This document shows, piece by piece, positions 1 through 9,173 of a stretch of DNA of 64,000 bases. Each line of letters starts with the position of its first letter. Position 1 is the stretch's first letter. A program made the position numbers and the translations under genes. The notes under the pieces are model-generated. The model was given only the letters and a program-made list of their open reading frames with translations. It did no database searches and was not told the DNA's origin. The DNA comes from Pseudomonadota bacterium (GTDB lineage: Bacteria; Pseudomonadota; Gammaproteobacteria; Burkholderiales; Rhodocyclaceae): contig JAGTRU010000010.1 of the NCBI GenBank assembly GCA_018261905.1, forward strand, positions 62,001 through 126,000. The letters run 5' to 3'.

Positions 1-1569
1 CTGGTAGTCTTCGAGGTCGCCGTCGAACGGCGCGACGCCGCCCTTGGAAACCAGCCAGAATTCGTCGCAGACGGAGCGGAGCAGGGCGCGGTCGTGGCTG
101 ACCAGCATGACCGTGCCTTCGAACTCGTTGAGCGCGACGGCCAGGGCTTCGCGGGTGTTGAGGTCGAGGTGGTTGGTCGGTTCGTCGAGCAGCAGCAGGT
201 TGGGGCGCTGCCAGACGATCATGCACAGCACCAGCCTGGCCTTTTCGCCGCCGCTCATGGTGCCGACCGGCTGCTTGACCATCTCGCCGCCGAAATTGAA
301 GGTGCCGAGGAAATTGCGCAATTCCTGCTCGCGGCCCGGCACGTTGCTGCGGCCGTTGGCGATGGCCTCCTTGGCCAGGCGCACCATGTGTTCGAGCGGC
401 GTGTCCTGCGGGCGCAGCACATCGAGTTCCTGCTGCGCGAAATAGCCGATGTTCAGGCCCTTGCCTTCGGTGACGTCGCCGGCAATCGCCTGCAGGTCGC
501 GGGCGATGGTCTTGACCAGCGTGGACTTGCCCTGGCCGTTGGCGCCGAGGATGCCGATGCGCTGGCCGGCCATCACCGAGCGGTTGATGCCGCGCACGAT
601 GGTCGTCGGCGGCGTGCCGGCCGGCGCGTCTTCGGCCGGCGGGTAGAGGTTCTGCGGTTCCTGGAATTCGAAGGTGAATTCGGCATCGGCCAGCACCGGC
701 GCGATCTTTTCCATGCGGTCGAGCGCCTTGACCCGGCTCTGCGCCTGCTTGGCCTTGCTCGCCTTGGCCTTGAAGCGGGTGATGAAGGATTGCAGGTGGG
801 CGATCTTCTCGGCCTGCTTGGCCATGGTCGCCTGTTGCAACAGCATCTGCTCGGCGCGCATGTCTTCGAACTTGCTGTAATTGCCGCCGTAGCGGACCAG
901 CTTGGCATTGTCGATGTGCAGCGTGACGCCGGTGATGGCGTCGAGAAATTCGCGGTCGTGGCTGATCATGACCAGCGTGCCCTGGTAGCGCTTGAGCCAG
1001 GCTTCGAGCCAGACGAGGGCGTCCAAGTCCAGGTGATTGGTCGGTTCGTCAAGCAGCAGGATATCGGACGGGCACATCAGGGCGCGCGCCAGTTGCAGGC
1101 GCATGCGCCAGCCGCCGGAGAAGCTGTCGACCGGGTTGTGCAGTTCGGACACCTTGAAGCCGAGGCCGAGGATCAGCGACTGGGCGCGCGCTTCGGCATC
1201 GTGCTCGCCGGCATCGTTCAAGGCCATGTAGGCTTCGGCCATGCGCATGCCGTCGTCGCTGGCTTCGGCTTCGAACACTTCGTTGCGGGCGGCGAGCAGC
1301 GGCGTGTCGCCGTCGATGACGAAATCGGTGGCGCTCTGGTCGGTTTCCGGCATTTCCTGCGCTACCTGGCCCATCCGCCATTGCTTGGGAATCGAGTAAT
1401 CGCCGCCGTCTTCGTGCAGCGTGCCGTTCAGTAGTGCAAACAGCGTCGATTTGCCGGCGCCGTTGCGGCCGACCAGGCCGACCTTTTCACCGGGATTGAT
1501 GGTGACCGAGGTCTTGTCGAGCAGCACTTTTGAACTGCGGCGCAGGGTAACGTTCTTGAGGATGATCAT
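1..1569 (-). CDS. yheS: ABC-F family ATPase, YheS-like (3' end outside window)
   Basis: Soluble ABC-F ATPase with two nucleotide-binding domains and no membrane segments; the family acts on ribosomes. The frame is open for 523 codons from the ATG at 1567-1569 (protein starts MIILKNVTLRRSSK) to the window edge. Seen in order: Walker A GRNGAGKS, signature SGGWRMRLQLARAL, Walker B LLLDEPTNHLDLD, a linker rich in Lys/Gln/Arg, a second Walker A GANGQGKS, signature SGGEKARLV and a second LLLDEPTNHLDL. The order and wording match E. coli YheS closely, and about 100 residues should be missing. The long plus-strand frame over it is only its shadow. Confidence 0.93.
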   Translation of the reverse strand, partial: MIILKNVTLRRSSKVLLDKTSVTINPGEKVGLVGRNGAGKSTLFALLNGTLHEDGGDYSIPKQWRMGQVAQEMPETDQSATDFVIDGDTPLLAARNEVFEAEASDDGMRMAEAYMALNDAGEHDAEARAQSLILGLGFKVSELHNPVDSFSGGWRMRLQLARALMCPSDILLLDEPTNHLDLDALVWLEAWLKRYQGTLVMISHDREFLDAITGVTLHIDNAKLVRYGGNYSKFEDMRAEQMLLQQATMAKQAEKIAHLQSFITRFKAKASKAKQAQSRVKALDRMEKIAPVLADAEFTFEFQEPQNLYPPAEDAPAGTPPTTIVRGINRSVMAGQRIGILGANGQGKSTLVKTIARDLQAIAGDVTEGKGLNIGYFAQQELDVLRPQDTPLEHMVRLAKEAIANGRSNVPGREQELRNFLGTFNFGGEMVKQPVGTMSGGEKARLVLCMIVWQRPNLLLLDEPTNHLDLNTREALAVALNEFEGTVMLVSHDRALLRSVCDEFWLVSKGGVAPFDGDLEDYQ

Positions 1570-1648
1570 GAGCGGAAATTTCGGGGAGGACGCGCATGAT
1601 AGCCAGCCGGGCCTTGCCCGGCCATGACTATTTCGCCAGCGGGGGCTT

Positions 1649-1885
1649 TCAGTCGGCCTTGCTGTTGCGCCGCAACATATACAGGTACAGGGATTCGACC
1701 CGTTCGCGGGCCCATGGCGTGCGTCGCAGAAATTTCAGGCTCGAGGCAATGCTCGGGTCGTGCGTGAAGCAGCGGATGTCGATTTCCTCGCCCAGTCTTT
1801 CCCAGCCGTAATGGGCCTGCAGTTCCTTGATGATGGTTTCGAGGGTGACGCCGTGCAGCGGATTGTTGGCTTGGCTTTGATTCAT
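1649..1885 (-). CDS. VF530-type small DNA-binding protein (DUF2132)
   Basis: A 78-residue protein. The sequence [19 protein letters not shown], then [20 protein letters not shown] and TPWARERVE, is the hallmark of the VF530/DUF2132 family, small proteins with a reported DNA-binding fold. I start at the ATG at 1883-1885 ([12 protein letters not shown]) because family members begin just before the HGVTLE motif; the same frame is open further upstream without resemblance to the family. It lies downstream of, and divergent from, the chorismate mutase leader. The cellular role is unknown. Confidence 0.85.
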   Translation of the reverse strand: MNQSQANNPLHGVTLETIIKELQAHYGWERLGEEIDIRCFTHDPSIASSLKFLRRTPWARERVESLYLYMLRRNSKAD

Positions 1886-2012
1886 GGCGAGCTCGCGGGG
1901 CGACTGAAGATTGGCCGCCATGATAAGCCGTCGGCCGGAAAATTTGCGCTTGACGCACTGCATCATATTCCGCAAGAATGACGCCATGCTTCTAGCCAAA
2001 TCCATTTCCCCG

Positions 2013-2081
2013 ATGTCCGCCTGCCACCGCGCCCTGCGCGCCTGGCGCGTCGTCGTTGGTCCGGGGCCGGGAGCGGAATAG
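2013..2081 (+). CDS. Putative leader peptide of an attenuator
   Basis: A 22-codon frame (starting MSACHRAL, containing [11 protein letters not shown]) ends at a TAG 23 bases before a terminator hairpin. It has one Trp codon (2043) followed by Arg and three Val codons. The bases just after the Val codons (2058-2068) can pair with the 5' arm of the terminator, so a ribosome halted at Trp/Val would favour read-through. An alternative ATG lies at 1986 in the same frame. No clear Shine-Dalgarno sequence is visible, so translation is an inference from the arrangement. Confidence 0.45.
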   Translation: MSACHRALRAWRVVVGPGPGAE

Positions 2082-2134
2082 CAGTTTTTTACCGAATTCA
2101 CCAGAGGCCGCGGACCAAACCCCGCGGCCTTTTT
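2058..2134 (+). promoter_or_regulatory. Transcription attenuator upstream of chorismate mutase
   Basis: A perfect 9-bp stem, AGGCCGCGG (2105-2113) with CCGCGGCCT (2122-2130), is followed by a T-rich run. It is a plus-strand terminator, yet no plus-strand gene lies upstream, so it must act on the chorismate mutase transcript itself. GGTCCGGGGCC at 2058-2068 can pair with GGCCGCGGACC at 2106-2116 (10 of 11 pairs), giving a mutually exclusive antiterminator. Confidence 0.6.
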
Positions 2135-2165
2135 GTTTTTTGCCTTGCCCATTTGAGGAGCCACC

Positions 2166-2480
2166 ATGCAAGTCGCCACCTGTTCTTCGCTGGATGAAGT
2201 TCGTCTGCATATTGATCGCCTGGATCGCCAACTGGTCGCGCTGATCGCCGAACGTGGCGCCTACGTCAGCCAGGCCGCCGGTTTCAAGCAAACGCTGGGC
2301 GAGGTGGCGGCGCCGCGACGGGTCGCCCAGGTCATCGACAAGGTCCGGGCGCTGGCGCTTGAGGTCGGGGCCGAGCCAGCGGTGGTCGAGGCCACCTGGC
2401 GAGCGATGATCAACGCCTTTATCGAGATCGAGCGTAGCGCGCACGCCGCCTTGCATCCCCCTTCGCAACACCTGCATTAA
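2166..2480 (+). CDS. Chorismate mutase, AroQ class (monofunctional)
   Basis: Converts chorismate to prephenate, the branch point towards Phe and Tyr. At 104 residues it is the usual length of a free-standing AroQ-type (all-helical) mutase. The N-terminal helix carries the family pattern [20 protein letters not shown] followed by [13 protein letters not shown] and later RRVAQVID, supplying the expected Arg/Lys active-site residues. An in-register GAGGAG precedes the ATG. It is followed 7 bases later by an EamA transporter on the same strand, and preceded by the putative attenuator, which implies control by an amino acid signal. It might serve secondary metabolism rather than the main pathway. 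Confidence 0.82.
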   Translation: MQVATCSSLDEVRLHIDRLDRQLVALIAERGAYVSQAAGFKQTLGEVAAPRRVAQVIDKVRALALEVGAEPAVVEATWRAMINAFIEIERSAHAALHPPSQHLH

Positions 2481-2490
2481 GGAGTCCATG

Positions 2491-3384
2491 ATGTCCGTTT
2501 CCGCAGCCTATTTCGCCATCATCCTGATCTGGGCGACGACGCCGCTGGCCCTGCAATGGAGCACGCAGGGCGTCGACTTCGCGTTGGCCGTGTTCGTCCG
2601 CATGCTGATCGGTGTCGTCGTGGCCGGTCTGGCGGTGCTCGTCTGGCGTATCGGCTTGCCCCTGCACGGGCGAGCCCGCAAGGCCTATCTGGTCGCCGGC
2701 CTCGGCGTCTTCGGCGCCATGGTGCTGACCTACTGGGCGGCGCGCTATGTGCATTCCGGGCTGATTTCCGTGCTCTTCGGGCTGTCGCCGCTGATGACCG
2801 GCATCCTGGCCGCCCTGTGGCTGGGCGAGCGTTCGCTGTCGCCTTTGCGGTTGGTCGGCATGGTGCTCGCTGCCTGTGGCCTGGCGACCATTTTCATCCA
2901 TGGTGACAGCCTCGGCGACGAGCATGCGCTGGCTGGCCTGGCGGCGTTGCTCGGGGCGGTGTTCATCTACTCGGGCTCGCTGGTCTGGCTGAAGCAGATC
3001 GACGACGACAGCCCGCCGCTGGCGACGACGGTCGGTTCGCTGCTCGTTTCGCTGCCACTGTTCGGCCTGGTCTGGCTGGCCAGCGACGGCCATCTGCCGG
3101 CCATGGTGCCGCCGCGTTCGGGGGCGGCCATCGTCTATCTCGGCATCTTCGGCTCGGTCATCGGCTTTGCGTTGTATTACTACGTGATCAAGCATCTCGA
3201 AGCTTCGAAGGTGGCGTTGATCACGCTGATCACGCCGGTGCTGGCGCTGCTGCTCGGTAATCTGCTGAACGGCGAGAGCATCGGTCTGCGCCTGTGGCTG
3301 GGGACCGGGCTGATCCTCTTCGGCCTGAGCGTGCACCAGGCCGATGCGCTGCTCCAGCCGGCCGTTGACGAGGCTACCGGCTGA
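2491..3384 (+). CDS. EamA/DMT-family transporter
   Basis: Inner-membrane transporter of about 297 residues with roughly ten hydrophobic segments in two EamA repeats, each beginning with the typical pattern (AAYFAIILIWATTPLA near the N-terminus, and ALLGAVFIYSGSLVW near residue 150). GGAG at 2481-2484 fits the ATG at 2491 better than the one at 2488. Family members export amino acids and other metabolites. Its position directly behind chorismate mutase, likely under the same attenuator, suggests an aromatic-related substrate, but the sequence alone does not fix this. Confidence 0.85.
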   Translation: MSVSAAYFAIILIWATTPLALQWSTQGVDFALAVFVRMLIGVVVAGLAVLVWRIGLPLHGRARKAYLVAGLGVFGAMVLTYWAARYVHSGLISVLFGLSPLMTGILAALWLGERSLSPLRLVGMVLAACGLATIFIHGDSLGDEHALAGLAALLGAVFIYSGSLVWLKQIDDDSPPLATTVGSLLVSLPLFGLVWLASDGHLPAMVPPRSGAAIVYLGIFGSVIGFALYYYVIKHLEASKVALITLITPVLALLLGNLLNGESIGLRLWLGTGLILFGLSVHQADALLQPAVDEATG

Positions 3385-3508
3385 CCGCTTGCCGGCTCGG
3401 GAAGGTGCGCCGCCGGCTGGTCCTGCGGCGCTGCCTTCTGCTAAGCTTGGCACCAGTAGCGGCGCCGAAAAGTAGAGTGCTGCATTCCCCCTGTTCGGAG
3501 TGTTTTTG

Positions 3509-4306
3509 ATGCGAGTCATAATCGTCGATGACAACGCGGCCATGCGCAAGGTGCTGGCCGCCCTGCTGACCGGCGCCGGCCATCAGGTGCTGGGCGTTTT
3601 TGAAGACGGCAACGGCCTGGAAGAGCGCATTCGCGAGCTGGCGCCGGAAGTGGTCTGCCTCGATTACAACTTGCCGGGGCGTGATGGCCTGAGCCTGATC
3701 AAGGTCATTCACGCCGAATGGCCGCAAATCGACGTAATTTTCATCACCGCCTCCAGCGAGACCGGCATCGAGGAGAAAGCCGCCGATGCCGGGGCTTCCG
3801 GTTTCATCCGCAAGCCCTTCGGGCAAACCCAGATCATCAATGAATTGCGCGCTGTCGATGAAACCCGCAAGGCAGCCAATCATCTTTCCCGTCCGCCCGA
3901 GACGGCCGGCGCGCCAGCCGGCGCCAAGGAGGAGGGAAAACTGCGCGGGACGGCGGTGATTGCCGACGACAACGGCTCGGTTCGTCTGGTCCTCAAGGGC
4001 TTGCTCGAGGAATGCGGCCTGCGCGTCGTGCAATCGGTGGCCAATGGTGCGGAGGCCGTGCAGGCGGCGGCCAATCACCAGCCCCGGGTGCTTTGCCTGG
4101 ATATCAACATGCCGGTGATGGGCGGCCTGGAAGCCCTGCCCAAGGTAGTCGAGGCCAGCCCGAAGACCTCCGTCATCATGGTTACCGGTTGTGCCGACAA
4201 GGCCCTGGTGGCGCAGGCGGCCGGCCTTGGGGCGGTCGGCTACATCCTCAAGCCGTTGCGCCCGGCCTATGTCGAGAACTTTATCCGCCGCCTGCTCGGC
4301 GCCTGA
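3509..4306 (+). CDS. Response regulator with two receiver domains
   Basis: A 265-residue protein made of two CheY-like receiver domains and no output domain. The first (about 1-120) has VDDN, the phosphoacceptor context VCLDYNLPGRDG, and KPF. The second (about 145-265) has ADDN, VLCLDINMPVMGG and KPL. Both acidic pockets, aspartates and lysines look intact. GGAG at 3497-3500 supports the ATG at 3509. No kinase gene is adjacent, so it is an orphan, perhaps a phosphate sink or a protein-interaction regulator. Confidence 0.88.
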   Translation: MRVIIVDDNAAMRKVLAALLTGAGHQVLGVFEDGNGLEERIRELAPEVVCLDYNLPGRDGLSLIKVIHAEWPQIDVIFITASSETGIEEKAADAGASGFIRKPFGQTQIINELRAVDETRKAANHLSRPPETAGAPAGAKEEGKLRGTAVIADDNGSVRLVLKGLLEECGLRVVQSVANGAEAVQAAANHQPRVLCLDINMPVMGGLEALPKVVEASPKTSVIMVTGCADKALVAQAAGLGAVGYILKPLRPAYVENFIRRLLGA

Positions 4307-4396
4307 TTATTTCCCCGGCCGGTGTTTTTTTGGGAATTGATTGACGAATGCGGGGTCAGAGGGACTTCGCAATCGAATCAGACAGAGGAGTTCCCC

Positions 4397-4900
4397 ATGA
4401 GCCAATCCGTAACCCTGGGCGGCAACCCGATCGACGTCGGCGGCATCTTCCCGGCCAAAGGCACGCAAGCGCCGGCCTTTTCGCTGGTCGGCAAGGATCT
4501 GGCCGAGGTCACGCTGGCCAGCCTGGCCGGCAAACGCAAGGTCCTGAATATCTTCCCGAGTATCGATACGCCGACCTGCGCGATGTCGGTACGCAAGTTC
4601 AACCAGTCCGCCAACGAACTGAAGAATGCCGTCGTGCTCTGCATCTCGGCCGATCTGCCCTTCGCGCAAAGCCGTTTTTGCGGCGCCGAAGGTCTGGCCA
4701 ATGTGCAGACGCTATCGACCATGCGCGGTCGCGAATGCCTCAAGGCCTACGGTGTCGAGATCAAGAGCGGACCGCTGGCCGGTCTCGCGGCGCGGGCCGT
4801 CGTCGTGCTCGATGAAAATGACCGGGTGCTGCACAGCGAACTGGTCAGCGAAATCAAGCAGGAGCCGGATTACGCGCCGGCACTGGCTGCCTTGAGCTGA
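4397..4900 (+). CDS. tpx: Thiol peroxidase
   Basis: Atypical 2-Cys peroxiredoxin that reduces lipid and hydrogen peroxides using thioredoxin. 167 residues, the standard Tpx length. The peroxidatic Cys sits in [14 protein letters not shown] and the resolving Cys in SRFCGAEGL; the N-terminal GNPIDVGG and the segment [13 protein letters not shown] are typical. Start chosen at the ATG after GAGGAG (4385-4390). It stands alone between the dual-receiver gene and rimO. Confidence 0.95.
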   Translation: MSQSVTLGGNPIDVGGIFPAKGTQAPAFSLVGKDLAEVTLASLAGKRKVLNIFPSIDTPTCAMSVRKFNQSANELKNAVVLCISADLPFAQSRFCGAEGLANVQTLSTMRGRECLKAYGVEIKSGPLAGLAARAVVVLDENDRVLHSELVSEIKQEPDYAPALAALS

Positions 4901-4935
4901 TGGTGGCCCGCCATCGGGCGGACCTCCCCGCTTCG

Positions 4936-4972
4936 CCCTGCCGGCCATCGCGACCGCCGCTGGCCGGCAGGG
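4936..4972. other. 12-bp inverted repeat after tpx
   Basis: CCCTGCCGGCCA (4936-4947) and TGGCCGGCAGGG (4961-4972) form a perfect hairpin. There is no T-tract on either strand, so it is not a clear intrinsic terminator; it may act as an mRNA 3' end or be a small repeat. Confidence 0.5.
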
Positions 4973-5102
4973 GCACCCGTTCGGCGGCATGGGCGGCGGG
5001 TTTTGTGCCGGTCGCTGCGGCGATCTCCCGCCTCACCGCCTGATTCCCCCGTAAAATACGGTTTTTCTGAATTCCGGCCCGTCCGGACAAGGTCTCTACT
5101 GC

Positions 5103-6425
5103 ATGAAAATCATTGAAAAAGTGCCGACCGTCGGCTTCGTCTCCTTGGGTTGCCCGAAGGCCGGTTCCGACGCCGAGCGCATCCTGACCAAGCTGCGCGC
5201 CGAAGGCTACGAAATTTCCCCGAGCTACGAGAATTCCGACCTGGTGATCGTCAATACCTGCGGCTTCATCGATGCCGCCGTCGAAGAATCGCTCGATGCC
5301 ATCGGCGAAGCCTTGAACGAGAACGGTAAGGTCATCGTCACCGGCTGCCTGGGCGCCAAGGGCGATATTGTGCAAACGACGCACCCGTCGGTGCTCGCCG
5401 TCACCGGCCCGCACGCCGCCGACGAGGTGATGGGCTACGTGCACCAGTACCTGCCGAAACCGCACGATCCCTACAGCGACCTGGTGCCGCCGCAGGGCGT
5501 ACGCCTGACGCCGGACCATTTCGCCTACCTGAAGATTTCCGAAGGCTGCAACCATAGCTGCACCTTCTGCATCATCCCGTCACTGCGCGGCCCGCTGGTT
5601 TCGCGCCCGGTCGGCGACGTACTGGCCGAGGCCGAAAACCTGGCGCGGGCCGGGGTCAAGGAAATCCTGGTTATTTCGCAGGACACCTCGGCTTATGGCG
5701 TCGATCTCAAGTACCGCACCGCCTTCTGGGGCGGCAAGCCGGTGAAGTCCCGCCTCAAGGAATTGTGCGAGGCGCTGGCCAGCTTCGGCATCTGGGTCCG
5801 CCTGCATTACGTCTACCCGTACCCCTCGGTCGATGACGTCATTCCGCTGATGGCCGAAGGCAAGATCCTGCCTTACCTCGACGTGCCTTTCCAGCACGCC
5901 AGCCCGAAGATATTGAAAGCCATGAAGCGTCCGGGTTCCAGCGAGAACACCCTGGAGCGCATCGCCAAGTGGCGCGAGATCTGCCCGGAACTGGTGATCC
6001 GTTCGACCTTCATCACCGGTTTCCCGGGTGAGACGGAAGAGGATTTCGACCAGCTAATCCAGTTTCTGGAAGATGCGAAACTGGATCGCGTCGGCGCCTT
6101 TGCCTACTCGCCGGTCGCCGGTGCCAAGGCCAACGAACTAGCCGGTCTGCCGCCGGAAGAGGTGCGCGAAGATCGCCGCCGTTGGCTGATGCAGGTCCAG
6201 GAAGACATCTCGGCCGACAAGCTGGCGGCCAAGATCGACACGGTGATCGAAGTGCTGGTCGATGCGGTCGACGAGGAAGGCACCATTGCCCGCTCCAAGG
6301 CCGACGCTCCGGAAATCGACGGCCTGGTCTATCTCGACGGCTACTTCGACGCCGAGCCGGGCGATTTCCTGCAGGTCAAAGTCATCGACGCCGATCACCA
6401 TGACCTCTACGCCCAGCCTGCCTGA
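5103..6425 (+). CDS. rimO: Ribosomal protein S12 methylthiotransferase
   Basis: Radical-SAM enzyme that adds a methylthio group to the conserved Asp of ribosomal protein S12. 440 residues. Domains in order: UPF0004 ([16 protein letters not shown], then [13 protein letters not shown] and VTGCLGAK, giving three cluster cysteines), radical SAM with the CxxxCxxC motif in [17 protein letters not shown], and a C-terminal TRAM domain ([16 protein letters not shown] onwards). Its last 26 bases overlap the start of the next gene, so the two are probably translated from one message. Confidence 0.96.
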   Translation: MKIIEKVPTVGFVSLGCPKAGSDAERILTKLRAEGYEISPSYENSDLVIVNTCGFIDAAVEESLDAIGEALNENGKVIVTGCLGAKGDIVQTTHPSVLAVTGPHAADEVMGYVHQYLPKPHDPYSDLVPPQGVRLTPDHFAYLKISEGCNHSCTFCIIPSLRGPLVSRPVGDVLAEAENLARAGVKEILVISQDTSAYGVDLKYRTAFWGGKPVKSRLKELCEALASFGIWVRLHYVYPYPSVDDVIPLMAEGKILPYLDVPFQHASPKILKAMKRPGSSENTLERIAKWREICPELVIRSTFITGFPGETEEDFDQLIQFLEDAKLDRVGAFAYSPVAGAKANELAGLPPEEVREDRRRWLMQVQEDISADKLAAKIDTVIEVLVDAVDEEGTIARSKADAPEIDGLVYLDGYFDAEPGDFLQVKVIDADHHDLYAQPA

Positions 6426-7809
6426 GCAACTGGCGGCGCAGTTGGCCGAAGCGGTCGGGGCGGCCAACGTCCTGACCGAGCCAGCCGACATCGCGCCCTT
6501 CGTCATCGACTGGCGTGGCCGCTACCAGGGCAATGCCCGCTGCGTGGTGCGTCCGGCCGATACGGCCGAAGTTGCGGCGGTGGTCCGTGCCTGTGCCGCG
6601 GCCGGTGTGGCGATCGTGCCCCAGGGCGGCAACACCAGCCTGTGCGGCGCGGCGACGCCGGACCGGGGAGGGCGGGCGGTGCTGCTCAGCCTGACCCGGC
6701 TGCGTCGCATCCGGGCGGTCGATGCGCAGAACAACACCATTACCGTTGACGCCGGTTGTCCGCTGGCCGCCGTCCAGGAAGCGGCGCGCGCCGTCGACCG
6801 GCTGTTTCCCCTGGCCCTGGCCTCCGAAGGCAGTTGCCAGATCGGCGGCAACCTGTCGACCAACGCCGGCGGCGTCCAGGTCCTGCGCTACGGTAATTGC
6901 CGCGAACTGACCCTCGGCCTCGAGGTCGTGTTGCCCAACGGCGAGATTTGGGACGGCCTGCGCGGCCTGCGCAAGGACAATACCGGCTACGACCTGAAGC
7001 AGCTCTTCATCGGCGCCGAAGGCACGCTCGGCATCATCACCGGCGCCGTGCTCAAACTCTTTCCCTTGCCGAAAACCCAGACCACCTGCTGGCTCAATAT
7101 CGCCACCCCGGCCGCCGCGGTCGCTTTGCTGAATGCCGCGAAAACCGTCTTCGATGCCCAGCTCACCGCCTTCGAACTGGTCTCCGAAACGGCGCTCGGC
7201 CTGGTCCTCAAAAATATTGCCGAGAGTCGGCGGCCGGCGGCGCTTGCGCCCTGGTACGTGCTGGCCGAATTTTCCGATGCCGCCGGCCCGGCGGTCGAAC
7301 AATGGCTGGGCGAGATGCTCGACAGCGGCCTGCTCGGCGACGCCGTGCTGGCCCAGAGCGAAACCCAGGCCCGCCAGCTATGGGCGCTGCGCGAAAACAT
7401 CTCGGAGGCGCAAAAAATCGAAGGCATCAGCATCAAGCACGATGTCGCGGTACCCGTTTCCGCGATTCCCGAATTCCTGGCCCGGGCCGATACGGCGCTG
7501 GCTCAAGCCTTTCCCGGCCTCCGCGTGGTCGCCTTCGGCCACGTCGGTGACGGCAACCTGCACTACAACCTGTCGCAGGCGGATGCCCAGGAAAACACCG
7601 CCTTCATCGCCAGCCAGCCGGCGGTGAACCGCCTCGTGCACGACACCGTCGCGGCGCTCAACGGCTCGATTTCCGCCGAACACGGTATCGGTCAGTTGAA
7701 GCGCGAAGAACTGCGGCGCTACAAGAGCCCGCTCGAAATGACACTGATGCGCGCCATCAAGCAGGCGCTCGACCCGCAGGGGCTGATGAATCCGGGAAAA
7801 GTGCTGTAA
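6400..7809 (+). CDS. FAD-linked oxidase, GlcD/D-2-hydroxyacid dehydrogenase type
   Basis: Flavoprotein of about 469 residues. The N-terminal FAD-binding (PCMH) fold shows [15 protein letters not shown] text, [12 protein letters not shown], and [17 protein letters not shown]; the C-terminal GlcD-type domain has [26 protein letters not shown] and a closing [12 protein letters not shown]. These are typical of D-2-hydroxyglutarate or D-lactate dehydrogenases using a quinone, cytochrome or ETF acceptor. The start at ATG 6400 lies inside rimO and gives a protein beginning [15 protein letters not shown]. The precise substrate cannot be told. Confidence 0.88.
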   Translation: MTSTPSLPEQLAAQLAEAVGAANVLTEPADIAPFVIDWRGRYQGNARCVVRPADTAEVAAVVRACAAAGVAIVPQGGNTSLCGAATPDRGGRAVLLSLTRLRRIRAVDAQNNTITVDAGCPLAAVQEAARAVDRLFPLALASEGSCQIGGNLSTNAGGVQVLRYGNCRELTLGLEVVLPNGEIWDGLRGLRKDNTGYDLKQLFIGAEGTLGIITGAVLKLFPLPKTQTTCWLNIATPAAAVALLNAAKTVFDAQLTAFELVSETALGLVLKNIAESRRPAALAPWYVLAEFSDAAGPAVEQWLGEMLDSGLLGDAVLAQSETQARQLWALRENISEAQKIEGISIKHDVAVPVSAIPEFLARADTALAQAFPGLRVVAFGHVGDGNLHYNLSQADAQENTAFIASQPAVNRLVHDTVAALNGSISAEHGIGQLKREELRRYKSPLEMTLMRAIKQALDPQGLMNPGKVL

Positions 7810-8049
7810 GGGCGTCGGCCGGGCCCGGCCTGCATGGAGACCTTCGGTATCTTGCGGTTACGAAGCTGAGCGCTGGGTGCGCCCGGCTCAGCCGGCGGCC
7901 TACTTGTCGCACGTCGGACTTGAATCCGACGGTTCCCCGTGCGCTCCCCGGAATATGCTTTCGCAGTAAATTGATCATCGGGCGGTAACAGATTCATCCT
8001 ACCCTGGAGTGCCAAAACAACTGGCATTCAATCATCCAGGAGGCCGACC
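7810..8049. other. Structured intergenic region
   Basis: No convincing gene. It holds GCTGAGC/GCTCAGC arms (from about 7865) and a nested hairpin: CGCAC (7908), GTCGGA (7913-7918) pairing with TCCGAC (7925-7930), closed by GTGCG (7939-7943). It resembles a tRNA arm at first glance but no tRNA can be folded around it. It ends with the strong Shine-Dalgarno of the following small ORF. Confidence 0.4.
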
Positions 8050-8187
8050 ATGGTTTACACGAACAAATTCGAAACGACGCTTGCCGCCATCGAATCAAAT
8101 ATCAAAGCCGCCGGCGCCTTGCTTGCGAGCGCGCTAATTGCCTCTGGCGGAGCGTGTTACCTGAGCGCTACCCTACTGATCGTTTGA
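8050..8187 (+). CDS. Small membrane protein, 45 residues
   Basis: Starts MVYTNKFETTLAAIESNIKA and ends in a hydrophobic stretch containing ALIASGGACYLSATLLIV. An AGGAGG at 8038-8043 sits six bases before the ATG, the best ribosome-binding site in this neighbourhood, which is the main reason for calling it. The amphipathic start and hydrophobic end suggest a single-span peptide. No family recognised. It stands alone, facing the minus-strand lipoprotein genes. A type I toxin is possible, but no antisense RNA was identified. Confidence 0.55.
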   Translation: MVYTNKFETTLAAIESNIKAAGALLASALIASGGACYLSATLLIV

Positions 8188-8287
8188 TGGCGGGCTCCCC
8201 CGAAAAAACTGACAATACCAAACGGGGAACAGAACACGGTTTTCGGTGATTGCTGTAAGGGCATCGGCAGGGGGGCGGCCGGGAGTA

Positions 8288-8668
8288 TCACTTCAGCCGT
8301 ATCGCCGTCGCCCAGACGTGGACGTGCGAAAACTCCGCCGCGGAGGACTCGACATAGTCATCGATAAGAACGGCGTCTCCACCAAGGCTACAGGTCTTTT
8401 GGCGGAGTTCGGCGTAGGCATCGTCTTCCAGCTTGGCCGTTCTGCCAAAAAACATGTTCTTCTGAACATGCGATTCAATCTTCGCGAGCGTCGCGTAAGC
8501 GGCAGTGGGTTTGCCCTGGGCAAAAAATTCAATGGTGCAGGATGTCTCGGTCGGTTGGTACTTTGTGTCGGTGGCAACAACCGTCGTGTTGGTGGCGCAA
8601 GCCGCCAATAACAAAGCCATGCCGACTATCGGCAGCCAGACAACATGTCCCGGTCTCTTGTTCTTCAT
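8288..8668 (-). CDS. Predicted lipoprotein of unknown function
   Basis: 126 residues. Basic start, hydrophobic core and lipobox LLAAC give a signal peptidase II site, so the mature protein is lipid-anchored at about Cys24. Two further cysteines (TSCTIEF and RQKTCSLGGDAVLIDDYV) could form a disulphide. The C-terminal half resembles the compact lipoproteins of the RcsF/DUF4156 kind, but I would not assign it. The next gene upstream is also a lipoprotein on the same strand. Confidence 0.75.
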   Translation of the reverse strand: MKNKRPGHVVWLPIVGMALLLAACATNTTVVATDTKYQPTETSCTIEFFAQGKPTAAYATLAKIESHVQKNMFFGRTAKLEDDAYAELRQKTCSLGGDAVLIDDYVESSAAEFSHVHVWATAIRLK

Positions 8669-8697
8669 TCAAAATGCCTCTTTTCCAACGGGAAGAT

Positions 8698-8726
8698 GCT
8701 CCCCTTCACGGCTCATGAAAGGGAGC
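8698..8726 (-). terminator. Hairpin between two lipoprotein genes
   Basis: An 11-bp stem (8698-8708 with 8716-8726, one G-U pair on the minus strand) sits 10 bases past the stop of the upstream lipoprotein gene. It has no long T-tract, so it may be a weak terminator or a message-stabilising hairpin. Confidence 0.45.
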
Positions 8727-8735
8727 GTACGTCTC

Positions 8736-9173
8736 TTACTTGGCGACCATCTTTACCATTTCATCGACCACCTGGCAGGACCAAGCCTTCTGTCCGGCGC
8801 CGCCAACAAATCCGGTCTTTGTGGCAACCGTGACAAAGGTTTTTTCTGCCTCAATCGCCTTCCAGTTAACGAACAACTCCTCTCCGCCGCTCCCTACAAA
8901 TACCCCGATATGCCGGTTTCTCTGGGCCGAGATGGAATTGGCGGTTTCTTCGCCAATACTCGCGTCGACAGCAACCAGAACTTTTTTCGTAACGTCCTTG
9001 GTGCGCTCAACGTTGGCCCCCAAAAGAACGGACGCGTCATAGCATGCTTCCGTCTTCTTGGGGGTGTTGACCCGGTACTGTTCGTCGTAGCTAAGGCCGC
9101 TTGTCGCCATGCCGGCGCAGCCTGAAGTTAGTGCCACCGCCAAAACGACGCCCGTAATGCTTAATGCTTTCAT
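8736..9173 (-). CDS. Predicted lipoprotein of unknown function
   Basis: About 145 residues. The signal MKALSITGVVLAVALTSGC ends in a lipobox. The mature part has paired cysteines (TEACYDASVL and KAWSCQVVDEM), suggesting a disulphide in the envelope. AGGAGG lies five bases before the ATG at 9173; an in-frame GTG at 9179 overlaps that site and is unlikely to be the start. The domain is not recognised. It faces the same way as the next four genes and precedes the other lipoprotein. Confidence 0.75.
   Translation of the reverse strand: MKALSITGVVLAVALTSGCAGMATSGLSYDEQYRVNTPKKTEACYDASVLLGANVERTKDVTKKVLVAVDASIGEETANSISAQRNRHIGVFVGSGGEELFVNWKAIEAEKTFVTVATKTGFVGGAGQKAWSCQVVDEMVKMVAK

Noticed and set aside
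94..1434. A 446-codon open frame on the plus strand
   Set aside because: It is the exact antisense of yheS; all ABC motifs read on the minus strand, and high-GC coding regions here often have open shadow frames.
5049..5066. Mini-terminator CCGTA-AAA-TACGG-TTTTT before rimO
   Set aside because: A 5-bp stem with a 3-base loop is too weak; more likely part of the rimO promoter (TAAAAT) and a chance palindrome.
7904..7943. tRNA-like arm
   Set aside because: The stem GTCGGA/TCCGAC and loop resemble a T-arm, but the loop is six bases, and no acceptor, anticodon or D arm can be built around it on either strand.
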